Part shown: positions 6,179 to 13,063 of the stretch, piece by piece | Numbering within the stretch: position 1 is the first letter of the stretch | Layout of the letters: each line of letters begins with the position of its first letter | Origin: CALJIC01 sp039805565 | GTDB lineage: Bacteria > Chloroflexota > Chloroflexia > Chloroflexales > Roseiflexaceae | Reading direction: 5' to 3' | DNA: 18,191 nt | Assembly: GCA_039805565.1 (NCBI GenBank) | Contig: JBDLTZ010000010.1 | Location: 1 to 18,191, forward strand | Position numbers and translations under genes: made by a program | The notes under the pieces: model-generated | The model's input: the letters and a program-made list of their open reading frames with translations, nothing else | Databases searched by the model: none | What the model was told of the DNA's origin: nothing

Positions 6179-8017
6179 ATGCAGCTTTCGTTCAGCCAGT
6201 ACGGTTCGCTGCTCGGCGCCTACACGCGCCCGCAGCGCGGCAGGGTCACGCTGCTCGCCACACTGCTGCTCGCCAGTATCGCGCTGCAGCTCGCGGCCCC
6301 GCAGGTGATCCGCGGCTTCATCGACGCCACGCAGACCGGCGAGCCACTCGCCGTGTTGCTCGGGGCGGCGGTGCTCTTCATCCTGCTGTCTGCCGCCCAG
6401 CGCGCCGCCGCCCTCGGGGCGCTGTACGTGGGCGAGCGGGTGGGCTGGCGCGCCACAAACGCGCTGCGCGCCGACCTGACCCGCCACCTGCTGCGGCTCG
6501 ACATGGGCTTTCACAAGCGGCGCACGCCCGGCGAGCTGATCGAGCGGGTGGACGGCGACGTGGGCAGCCTGGGCAACTTCTTCTCCCAGTTCAGCCTCCA
6601 GGTGGCCGGCAACGCGCTGCTGGTGGTGGGCATCCTCGCACTGCTGTTCCGCGAGGACTGGCGCGTGGGCGCGGGCCTCACGGCCTATGCACTGCTGGTC
6701 GTTGCCGCGCTGGCAGCCCTCCAGCGCACCGCCGCGGACAAGTGGGCCGCGGCGAGCCAGGCGCACGCCGAGCAGTTCGGCTTCCTCGAGGAGCGCGTCG
6801 GCGGCGCGGAGGACATCCGCTCCAGCGGCGCCGAGCGCCACACGCTGGAGCGCCTGGCGCAGCTCGGCGAGCGCCGCATGTGCGCCGAGCTCTCCGCGCT
6901 GATGACCACCAACATCGCCGGGGTGACCACCGACTTCCTGTTCGTGGTGGGCTACGGGATCGGGCTGGCGGTGGGCACGCTGCTCTACGCGCGCGGCGAG
7001 GTCACGATCGGCACCGCCTTCCTGATCGTCTTCTACATCGGCCGGCTCGCGGAGCCGCTCCAGGGCATCCGCGCCCAGGCCGAGGACCTCCAGCGCGCGG
7101 GCGCGGGGCTCGGCCGGGTGGCGGAACTGCTGGCGCTCCAGCCGCGTGTCCGGGAGCAGCCCGAACCCACGCCGCTGCCCGACGGACCGCTCGGCGTGGC
7201 GCTGGAGGGGGTGACGTTCTCATATAACGATGAAGGAGGGACGCTGAGCGATGAAGAGAGGAGCAGCCTTCAGTCTTCAGCATTCAGCCTTCAGCCTTCC
7301 GTGGTTCTGCACGACCTCACCTTCGAGCTGGCCCCCGGCAGGGTGCTCGGGCTGCTCGGGCGGACGGGCAGCGGCAAGACGACCCTAACGCGGCTGCTCT
7401 TCCGGCTGTACGACCCGGACGCGGGCGCGGTGCGGCTCGGCGGGGTTGACCTGCGCGACGCGGCGCTGGAGGAGCGCGCGGGCGTGCCGCCGGGGCGCAG
7501 CCTGCGGGCACGCATCGGCGTGGTGACGCAGGACGTCCAGATCTTCCAGGCCAGCGTGCGCGACAACCTCGCGCTGTTCAGCCGGCGCGTGGACGACGCG
7601 CGCATCCTGCGGGCGCTCGACGAGCTCGGCCTGCGCGAGTGGGTCGAGCGGCTGCCGCAGGGGCTCGACACGCGGCTCGGCGCGGGCGGAGTCGGGCTCT
7701 CGGCCGGCGAGGCGCAGCTGCTGGCCTTCACGCGCGTCTTCCTGCGCGACCCCGGGCTGGTGATCCTGGACGAGGCCTCGAGCCGGCTCGACCCGGCGAC
7801 CGAGCACGTGCTGGAGCGCGCGGTGGGCCGGCTGCTGGAGGGGCGCACCGGCATCATCATCGCGCACCGCCTGCGCACCGTGCAGCGGGCCGACGAGATT
7901 CTGATCCTCGAGGGCGGCCGCATCGTCGAGCACGGCGAGCGGGCGCGGCTGACGGCCGACCCGGACTCCCGCTTCGCGCGGCTGCTGGCCGTGGGGATGG
8001 AGGAGGTGCTCGCATGA
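6179..8017 (+). CDS. ABC exporter half-transporter (fused TMD-NBD), catalytic Glu subunit
   Basis: A 612-residue type IV ABC exporter. Residues 1-330 form the six-helix membrane domain. The nucleotide-binding domain has the A-loop Tyr349 (VTFSY), Walker A GRTGSGKT at 394-401, Q-loop Gln451 (VTQDVQIF), a degenerate signature LSAGE at 507-511, Walker B LVILDE with the normal catalytic Glu532, and H-loop His563. Residues 351-374 are an unusual insertion encoded by a heptamer-repeat element right after the A-loop; a smaller extra segment (EERAGVPPGRS) precedes the Q-loop. GGAG at the end of the RIO gene is its ribosome binding site, and its last codon overlaps the start of the second half-transporter (ATGA). 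The two should form a heterodimeric exporter; the substrate is unknown. Confidence 0.93.
   Translation: MQLSFSQYGSLLGAYTRPQRGRVTLLATLLLASIALQLAAPQVIRGFIDATQTGEPLAVLLGAAVLFILLSAAQRAAALGALYVGERVGWRATNALRADLTRHLLRLDMGFHKRRTPGELIERVDGDVGSLGNFFSQFSLQVAGNALLVVGILALLFREDWRVGAGLTAYALLVVAALAALQRTAADKWAAASQAHAEQFGFLEERVGGAEDIRSSGAERHTLERLAQLGERRMCAELSALMTTNIAGVTTDFLFVVGYGIGLAVGTLLYARGEVTIGTAFLIVFYIGRLAEPLQGIRAQAEDLQRAGAGLGRVAELLALQPRVREQPEPTPLPDGPLGVALEGVTFSYNDEGGTLSDEERSSLQSSAFSLQPSVVLHDLTFELAPGRVLGLLGRTGSGKTTLTRLLFRLYDPDAGAVRLGGVDLRDAALEERAGVPPGRSLRARIGVVTQDVQIFQASVRDNLALFSRRVDDARILRALDELGLREWVERLPQGLDTRLGAGGVGLSAGEAQLLAFTRVFLRDPGLVILDEASSRLDPATEHVLERAVGRLLEGRTGIIIAHRLRTVQRADEILILEGGRIVEHGERARLTADPDSRFARLLAVGMEEVLA
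7229..7300. repeat. In-frame heptamer-repeat element inside ABC subunit 1
   Basis: These 72 bp (24 codons) interrupt the gene between the A-loop strand and the strand VVLHDLTFEL, which adjoin in ordinary ABC proteins. The right half is a period-7 tandem array: CCTTCAG, TCTTCAG, CATTCAG, CCTTCAG at 7267, 7274, 7281 and 7288. The left half carries GCTGAGCGATGAA (7243-7255), 12 of 13 identical to bases 8994-9006 in the second element. The left half is partly complementary to the right, GCTGA against TCAGC. The encoded peptide is polar and Ser/Glu rich. Confidence 0.65.
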
Positions 8018-9861
8018 ACACGATGAAGCTCAACTGGCAACTCATCCGCTACCAGCCACGGCACTTTACCGTCCACACCCTGTTCCACGTCCTGCTCAAC
8101 CTCGGGCTGGTGGCGCTCGGCCTGATCGAGAAGGCGGTGTTCGACACCGTCACCGGCGCGGCCCCCGCCACGCTCGGCGTCTGGACGCTGATCGCTCTGT
8201 ACGTAGCGGTGGGCCTGGCGCGCCTGCTGACCTCCTTCCCGGACATCTGGTACGCGATCACCTTCAAGCGGATCTGCGGCGTGCGGCTGCAGCAGAATCT
8301 GCTCGGGGCGCAGCTGCGCAGGCCGGGGGCGCTGCCGCCGCCGGTGACGCCCGGCGAGGCGGTGGGCCGCTACGACGACGACGTGGCCGAGGTGTGCGAC
8401 TTCCCGACCTGGCTGCCGCACGTCTTCGCCGAGGGTCTGGCCTTCGCGCTGGCGGTGGCGGTGATGGCCTCGATCGACCTGACGATCACACTGGTGGTCT
8501 TCGTGCCACTGGCGCTGACGGTGGTGGTGGCGCGGGCGATGTGGGCGCGGCTGCTGCGCTCCTGGGAGGAGGTGGGCGCAGCGCAGGACAAGGTCTCCGG
8601 CTTCCTCGGCGAGCTGTTCGGCGCGGTGCAGGCTGTCAAGATCGCCGGGGCCGAGGCCGATGTGCTGACGCACTTCGGCGCGCTCAACGAGGAGCGCGGG
8701 CGCGCGGCGGTGCGCTCGCGGCTGCTTCAGGACGTGGTGTTCTCGTTCCACAGCATCAGCGCGACCCTCGGCCTGGGGCTCATCCTGCTGCTGGCCGGGC
8801 AGAAGATGAGCGCGGGGACGTTCACAGTGGGCGAGTTTGCGCTGTTCGTGTCCTACATGTGGTTTTCGGCCGGCTTCCCGTCGCTGATCGGCAGCTTCAT
8901 CGGTGACTACCAGCAGCAGGCGGTGTCGATCCGGCGCCTGCTGGAGCTGCTGCCGGGGGAGCCGGAGGCGCTCACGAAGGCTGAACGAGGAAGGCTGAAC
9001 GATGAACCGACCCTCGTTCCTGGCCCTGTGCCCTCCGTCTTCAGCCCTCAGCCCTCCGCGTTGCTCGAGGCACGCGGCCTGACCTACCGCCACCCGTCGA
9101 GCGGGCGCGGGGTGGAGGGGGTGGACCTGGTGCTCCCGCCCGGCTCGCTCACAGTGGTCACGGGGCGCATCGGGGCGGGCAAGAGCACCCTGCTACGCAC
9201 GCTCCTGGGGCTGCTGCCGGCGGACGGGGGCGAGGTGCGCTGGGAGGGGCGGCCGGTGGCGGACCCGGCCTCGTTCCTGGCGCCGCCGCGGGCTGCCTAC
9301 ACATCGCAGGTACCGCGCCTGTTCAGCGACACGCTGCGCGAGAACATCCTGATGGGGCTGGACGAGCGCGCCGCCGACCTGCCGGACGCCATCCACCGGT
9401 CCGTGCTCGGGCCGGATATCGCGGCGCTCGAGCGCGGGCTTGACACGGTGGTGGGGCCACGCGGGGTGCGCCTCTCGGGCGGGCAGGTGCAGCGGGCCGC
9501 CGCCGCGCGCATGCTGGTGCGCGACGCCCGGCTGGTGGTGGTGGACGACCTCTCGAGCGCGCTGGACGTGGAGACCGAGCAGCTGCTGTGGGAGCGGCTG
9601 GACCGACGAACAACAGCCGACGGTGTGTCTTCGGCCCTTCGCCCCTCGTCGCCCGTCACCATCCTCGCGGTGTCGCACCGGCGGGCGGCGCTGCGGCGGG
9701 CGGACCAGGTGGTGGTGCTGAAGGACGGGCGGGTGGACGCGGTGGGGCCGCTCGACGAGCTGCTGGAGACCTGCGAGGAGATGCGGCGGCTGTGGCACGG
9801 CAGGCAGGCGGAGGGTGCGGAGGAGGCGCACGCAGAAACCGTCTCGAGCGAAGCGCGGTAG
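8014..9861 (+). CDS. ABC exporter half-transporter, degenerate-site subunit
   Basis: A 615-residue partner of the preceding gene, overlapping it by ATGA, with AGGAGGT six bases upstream. Membrane helices occupy about 1-310. The nucleotide-binding domain shows Walker A GRIGAGKS at 384-391, Q-loop Gln432 (YTSQVPRLF), a canonical LSGGQ at 487-491, Walker B LVVVDD with Asp512 where the catalytic Glu is expected, and H-loop His555. With subunit 1 (good Walker B, poor signature) this gives one canonical and one degenerate ATP site, as in asymmetric exporters such as TM287/288. Two in-frame repeat insertions are present: residues 322-348 in the linker between the domains, and 531-547 before the H-loop strand. 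The C-terminal tail is polar and rich in Glu and Ala. Confidence 0.93.
   Translation: MNTMKLNWQLIRYQPRHFTVHTLFHVLLNLGLVALGLIEKAVFDTVTGAAPATLGVWTLIALYVAVGLARLLTSFPDIWYAITFKRICGVRLQQNLLGAQLRRPGALPPPVTPGEAVGRYDDDVAEVCDFPTWLPHVFAEGLAFALAVAVMASIDLTITLVVFVPLALTVVVARAMWARLLRSWEEVGAAQDKVSGFLGELFGAVQAVKIAGAEADVLTHFGALNEERGRAAVRSRLLQDVVFSFHSISATLGLGLILLLAGQKMSAGTFTVGEFALFVSYMWFSAGFPSLIGSFIGDYQQQAVSIRRLLELLPGEPEALTKAERGRLNDEPTLVPGPVPSVFSPQPSALLEARGLTYRHPSSGRGVEGVDLVLPPGSLTVVTGRIGAGKSTLLRTLLGLLPADGGEVRWEGRPVADPASFLAPPRAAYTSQVPRLFSDTLRENILMGLDERAADLPDAIHRSVLGPDIAALERGLDTVVGPRGVRLSGGQVQRAAAARMLVRDARLVVVDDLSSALDVETEQLLWERLDRRTTADGVSSALRPSSPVTILAVSHRRAALRRADQVVVLKDGRVDAVGPLDELLETCEEMRRLWHGRQAEGAEEAHAETVSSEAR
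8977..9057. repeat. In-frame heptamer-repeat element inside ABC subunit 2 (linker)
   Basis: The left edge is a 14-mer in tandem, GAAGGCTGAACGAG at 8976-8989 and GAAGGCTGAACGAT at 8990-9003 (two heptamers each). The right edge is heptamers in the opposite sense: TCTTCAG, CCCTCAG, CCCTCCG at 9038, 9045 and 9052. About 30 bp of unrelated sequence lie between. The element is read as about 27 codons in the linker between the membrane and nucleotide-binding domains, which has variable length in this family. Confidence 0.65.
9604..9654. repeat. In-frame heptamer-repeat element inside ABC subunit 2 (before H-loop)
   Basis: About 17 codons separate the helix ETEQLLWERLD from the strand VTILAVSH, which normally are joined by a short turn. 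The right part again has period 7 (CTTCGGC, CCTTCGC, CCCTCGT at 9629, 9636 and 9643), here with TTCG in place of TTCAG. CGACGAA near the left end matches TCGTCG on the right in inverted sense. It is a more diverged member of the same style of element. Confidence 0.5.
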
Positions 9862-9881
9862 AGCATCGGCGGCGTACTGCC

Positions 9882-9946
9882 ACGGAGATCACAGGGCGCG
9901 CAGAGGGTCGGTTGGAACAGCGTCTCTCGCCCTCTGTGACCTCCGT
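9882..9946. repeat. Imperfect inverted repeat between convergent genes
   Basis: ACGGAGATCACAGGGCG (9882-9898) is complementary, with one mismatch and a two-base bulge, to bases 9928-9946, which end in GTGACCTCCGT. The loop is about 29 bp. It lies in the 102-bp gap between the ABC operon (plus) and the glycosyltransferase (minus). It may act as a two-way terminator, and the design resembles the elements inside the ABC genes. Confidence 0.55.
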
Positions 9947-9963
9947 AGGATACCCGGCCGAGA

Positions 9964-11127
9964 CTACCTGGCGAAGCTCAGGCCCATGCGGCGGCGCGCC
10001 TGCCCCTGGCGGTGGACGCGGATCGCCAGCTGGTAGAAGTCGATCAGCTGGTCCATCGTGGCCTGCCAGCTGCGCTCTGCCGCGTAGGCCAGCGCGCCCG
10101 CGCGCAGCTCGGCCAGCAGCGCGGGGTTGTCTCGCAGCGCCACCACGCGCTCGACAAGCTGCTCAGGCCGGTCAGACTCATAGGTCAGCGCGTTGACCCC
10201 ATCGCGCAGGGTGTCCACCACACCGCCGACCATCGTGCCGACCACCGGCAGGCCGCAGGCCATAGCCTCCAGCGGCGCGAGGCCGAAGGCCTCGCTGGTG
10301 GAGGGGAACACCAGCACGTCTGCCGAGGCGTAGGCCGCCACCACATCGTCGCCGCGCAGGAAGCCGGTGAAGACCGCGTCGGTGCCGGCGAACATGGCGC
10401 GGAACTGCTCGAGCTCCGGCCCGCCGCCCACGATCGCCAGCCGCACGCCGGGGGTGTCGGCCAGCGCGCGCAGGTGCTGAACGTTCTTCTCACGCGAGAC
10501 GCGCCCCACGTACAGGGCCAGGAGCTGGTCCGGGTGGCCGCCGCTGAGCCGCTCGCGCACCGCGTCGCTCTTGAGGTGGGGCCGGAAGCGCTCGAGGTCG
10601 ATGCCGCGCCGCCACCAGCGGACGCGCTTGTAGCCATTCTCGCGCACATCGCGCAGCATCCACGAGCTCGGCACCAGGTTGAGGTCGGCGGCGTTGTGGA
10701 ACGTGCGGAAGAGCGCCCAGGCCGGCTGCACCGCCCACGGCCCGACATAGAGGCGGGCGTAGGCGGGGATATCCATGTGCGCCGAGGCCACCAGCGGCAG
10801 GTTCATCCGGCGCGCCAGCGTGATCCCAGTTGGGCCGAGGAACGCCGGGTTAGCCACGTGGACCACATCGGGCTGGAAGTGGCGCAGCGCCCAGCCAATG
10901 CGCGGGTGCGGCAGCGCCATGAAGATCTCGGGGTAGAGCGGGAAGCGCGGGCCGCGGGTGTGGAACAGCCGCACCCCGGCGTAGCTGTCCGGCATGTTTG
11001 GCGGCCCGAACAGCAGCACCTCGTGGCCTTTCTCTCGCAGACGCTCGAGCGCCTGGCAGAGGATCGTCACGACCCCGTCGATCTTGGGCAAGAACGTCTC
11101 GGTGAAGATTGCGACACGCATGGTCAT
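9964..11127 (-). CDS. GT4-family glycosyltransferase (SQD2/MgtA-like)
   Basis: A 387-residue GT-B enzyme. The N-terminal domain opens with MRVAIFTETFLPKIDGVV, where Gly18 sits in the acceptor-side loop, and contains the HVANPAFLGPTG and SAHMDIPAYA segments typical of lipid mannosyl- and sulfoquinovosyl-transferases. The C-terminal domain has the donor-binding GIDLERF, YVGRVSREKN with Arg209 and Lys214, and the EX7E motif SEAFGLAPLEAMACGLPVV with Glu279 and Glu287. The enzyme moves a sugar from a nucleotide donor to a lipid or another sugar with retention; donor and acceptor cannot be fixed. Two start codons, at 11127 and 11121, are possible; the second gives the usual MRVAIF start. No strong ribosome binding site is seen. 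It follows the DHA3 permease by 33 bp on the same strand, so it may belong to the TetR-controlled unit. Confidence 0.88.
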   Translation of the reverse strand: MTMRVAIFTETFLPKIDGVVTILCQALERLREKGHEVLLFGPPNMPDSYAGVRLFHTRGPRFPLYPEIFMALPHPRIGWALRHFQPDVVHVANPAFLGPTGITLARRMNLPLVASAHMDIPAYARLYVGPWAVQPAWALFRTFHNAADLNLVPSSWMLRDVRENGYKRVRWWRRGIDLERFRPHLKSDAVRERLSGGHPDQLLALYVGRVSREKNVQHLRALADTPGVRLAIVGGGPELEQFRAMFAGTDAVFTGFLRGDDVVAAYASADVLVFPSTSEAFGLAPLEAMACGLPVVGTMVGGVVDTLRDGVNALTYESDRPEQLVERVVALRDNPALLAELRAGALAYAAERSWQATMDQLIDFYQLAIRVHRQGQARRRMGLSFAR

Positions 11128-11160
11128 TGGCTCGCTTGGCTCACGGAGGGCACGCGCCGA

Positions 11161-12453
11161 TTATAGCACCGGGCGTGCCGGGTCCGCACCGTCGAGCGGA
11201 GCCTCCTCGATCCGCATCAGGCTGCGTGAGGCCAGCCCGAGCAGGCAGATCGCGGCCGAGGCCAGGCCGCCAGCGATGAAGACCCCTCGCACGCCGATGA
11301 GCTCACCGAGCGGCCCGGCCAGCGCTAGCCCGATCGGCCCGGCCAGCCCCATCACCGTGCTCAGGAGCGAGAGAACCCGCCCCTGAAGGTGGTTCGGCAC
11401 CTGCGCCTGGATCAGCGCGATCATCGGCGCGTTGCCGGTGGAGAAGGTCACGCCGCTGAGCGCCCACCAGAGCGCCGCGACCACGAGCATCGAGCCGGGG
11501 GTCAGCGCCGTGAGCGCCACCGCCGCGCACGAGACCGCGAACGACACCAGCACCGTCACGATCCTGCGCTTGAAGAGGGGCACTGCGGCCACCAGAATGC
11601 CGCCGGCGATGATTCCGATCCCCGCCAGGCCCTCCATGAACGCCACCTCGTTCACCCCCCCGCCAAAGTGCTCCTTGACCAGCAGCGGCGTGAGCGTGAA
11701 CGTGGGCATGATCGTGAGCACCACCAGGGACACCAGCGCGTATAGCAGCAGCAGACCGCGGTTGTGCGCCACAACCCGCGCCCCCGCGACGAAATCGTCC
11801 AGCAGTCCCGAGGTGTGTGTATCGGTGCGGCGCGGCTGCGGGATGGCGAAGATCAGCAGCGGAACCACCCCGAGCAGCGCCGTCGCCACATCGACGAGCA
11901 GCGCGCCCTGGAACGGCAGGAATGCCAGCAGCAGCGCGCCCAGCGGCGCCGCGGCGATCGTCATCACGCCCTGGAGCACTTGGTTGAGCCCGGCGACCCG
12001 CCCGAGCCACTCGGGTGGCACGAGCATCGCGGTGCTGGCCGTCGCGGCTGGGGCCTGGAACGCCTGCATGCTGCTGCGGATGAACATCATGGTGTAGAGG
12101 TGCCAGAGCTGGATCTGCTCGCTCTGGAACAGCCAGATCAGCACGAGCATACACGCAGCGGAGATGGTGTCGGCGACAATCATGATCAGCCGGCGGCTAA
12201 ACCGATCGGCGAGGATGCCGCCGAGGGGGCCAAGCAGGGCCTGGGGCAGCAGCGCCACCACCCCCGCCACCGCGAGGGCGCTCGCCGAGGCTGTCTCCAG
12301 CGTGATCCACCAGATCAGCACGAACTGCGTGAGGGCGCTGCCGATCAGCGAGAGCGCCTGTCCCAGCCAGATGCTCCAGAATCGTAGCCGCCACGGCCCT
12401 GTCGGCGCGAAGCTGGCCTCTACCACGGGCTCGGGACGCGCGTCGACGTTCAT
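11161..12453 (-). CDS. DHA3-type MFS efflux permease (MFS_3 family)
   Basis: A 430-residue membrane protein with about twelve hydrophobic segments. The N-terminal part (WRLRFWSIWLGQALSLIGSALTQFVLIWWI) and the motif A variant GGILADRFSRR place it with the EntS/MefA-like DHA3 exporters, which expel macrolides, siderophores or other amphipathic compounds by proton exchange. The C-terminal tail (EEAPLDGADPARPVL) is soluble. Its ATG overlaps the stop of the TetR gene (ATGA), and GGAGG lies about ten bases upstream inside that gene. This tight coupling to TetR makes it the obvious target of that regulator. The substrate is unknown. Confidence 0.9.
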   Translation of the reverse strand: MNVDARPEPVVEASFAPTGPWRLRFWSIWLGQALSLIGSALTQFVLIWWITLETASASALAVAGVVALLPQALLGPLGGILADRFSRRLIMIVADTISAACMLVLIWLFQSEQIQLWHLYTMMFIRSSMQAFQAPAATASTAMLVPPEWLGRVAGLNQVLQGVMTIAAAPLGALLLAFLPFQGALLVDVATALLGVVPLLIFAIPQPRRTDTHTSGLLDDFVAGARVVAHNRGLLLLYALVSLVVLTIMPTFTLTPLLVKEHFGGGVNEVAFMEGLAGIGIIAGGILVAAVPLFKRRIVTVLVSFAVSCAAVALTALTPGSMLVVAALWWALSGVTFSTGNAPMIALIQAQVPNHLQGRVLSLLSTVMGLAGPIGLALAGPLGELIGVRGVFIAGGLASAAICLLGLASRSLMRIEEAPLDGADPARPVL

Positions 12454-12992
12454 CGGCTGGCCTCCATGAGCTCATCGAGTAGGGTGGCGCGCAGCGCGGC
12501 GTCGATCGGCGGCGAGCCGCTCACCTCTGCCATGGCCAGGCCGTCGCAGGCCAGGCGGATCATCGCCTGCCGCGCCGGGGGGAGCCCGTCGTCGTGTGGG
12601 GTGTCGAGCGCGGCGAAGGCGGCGCAGTAGGCGTCTATCAGCTGCGGGTAGGCCGAGAGAGCGGCGGCCAGCGCGCTGGTCAGCTTCACCTCGGCGGGGG
12701 GCGTGTCGAAGGTGGCGCGGATGTAGGCGCGCGCCCAGGCGCCGCGGCTCCCCGCCGGCTCGCGCCCCAGCTCCAGCTCAAGCCGCGCGAAGAACTGGCC
12801 GGCAAGGTGGTCGGCCAGGCCCTCCAGCAGCGCGAGCTTCGTGGGGTAGTGGTGCAGCAGGCCGCCCTTGCTTACGCCTGCGGCCTCCGCGACGTGGTCG
12901 AGGGTCAGGTCGAGCAGCCCGTACGCGGCGATCTGGTCTGTGGCCGCGCGCATGATCCGCTCACGGGTCTCGGCCGGGTTTTTCTGTCGCAT
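12450..12992 (-). CDS. TetR-family transcriptional repressor
   Basis: A 180-residue protein. The DNA-binding domain covers residues 8-55: ETRERIMRAATDQIAAYGLLDLTLDHVAEAAGVSKGGLLHHYPTK, of which about 29-50 is the helix-turn-helix. The remaining 125 residues are the variable ligand-binding and dimer domain. A TTG two codons upstream also opens the frame, but the ATG at 12992 is the better start, with GGACGG about ten bases before it. Two near-palindromic operator-like sites flank its promoter, so it very likely represses itself and the DHA3 permease overlapping its 3' end, with release by a compound that the pump exports. The ligand is not predictable. Confidence 0.92.
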   Translation of the reverse strand: MRQKNPAETRERIMRAATDQIAAYGLLDLTLDHVAEAAGVSKGGLLHHYPTKLALLEGLADHLAGQFFARLELELGREPAGSRGAWARAYIRATFDTPPAEVKLTSALAAALSAYPQLIDAYCAAFAALDTPHDDGLPPARQAMIRLACDGLAMAEVSGSPPIDAALRATLLDELMEASR

Positions 12993-12995
12993 ACG

Positions 12996-13051
12996 CAAAC
13001 CGTCCAGCTAGACTGTTACGTGCACATTCTACCGTCTAGCTGGACGGTTTG
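12996..13051. promoter_or_regulatory. Paired TetR operators (18-bp perfect inverted repeat)
   Basis: CAAACCGTCCAGCTAGAC (12996-13013) and GTCTAGCTGGACGGTTTG (13034-13051) are perfect inverted copies with 20 bp between them. Each contains a site close to the palindrome CCGTCYAGCTRGACGG. The right copy fills the spacer between the -35 and -10 of the TetR promoter; the left copy lies after the expected start of transcription and covers the TetR ribosome binding site. Binding at both would block initiation, and possibly looping or elongation. Confidence 0.8.
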
Positions 13052-13055
13052 TCAA
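13026..13055 (-). promoter_or_regulatory. Promoter of the TetR-permease(-glycosyltransferase) unit
   Basis: On the minus strand, TTGACA (13055-13050) is a perfect -35 and TAGAAT (13031-13026) is a five-of-six -10, with an 18-bp spacer. Transcription would begin near 13019, leaving a leader of about 27 nt before the ATG at 12992. Confidence 0.8.
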
Positions 13056-13063
13056 GGAAGGGG

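Noticed and set aside
7291..9093. 600-residue minus-strand open frame across both ABC genes
   Set aside because: Antisense shadow with no recognisable domain; the plus strand has all ABC motifs in order.
7229..9654. Frameshift or assembly error as the cause of the odd ABC segments
   Set aside because: All three segments are multiples of three, both genes stay in frame with every catalytic motif intact, and the segments carry ordered period-7 repeats.
12993..12998. TTG start for TetR two codons upstream
   Set aside because: The ATG at 12992 is the more usual start codon and has a better-placed ribosome binding site; the TTG falls inside the operator.
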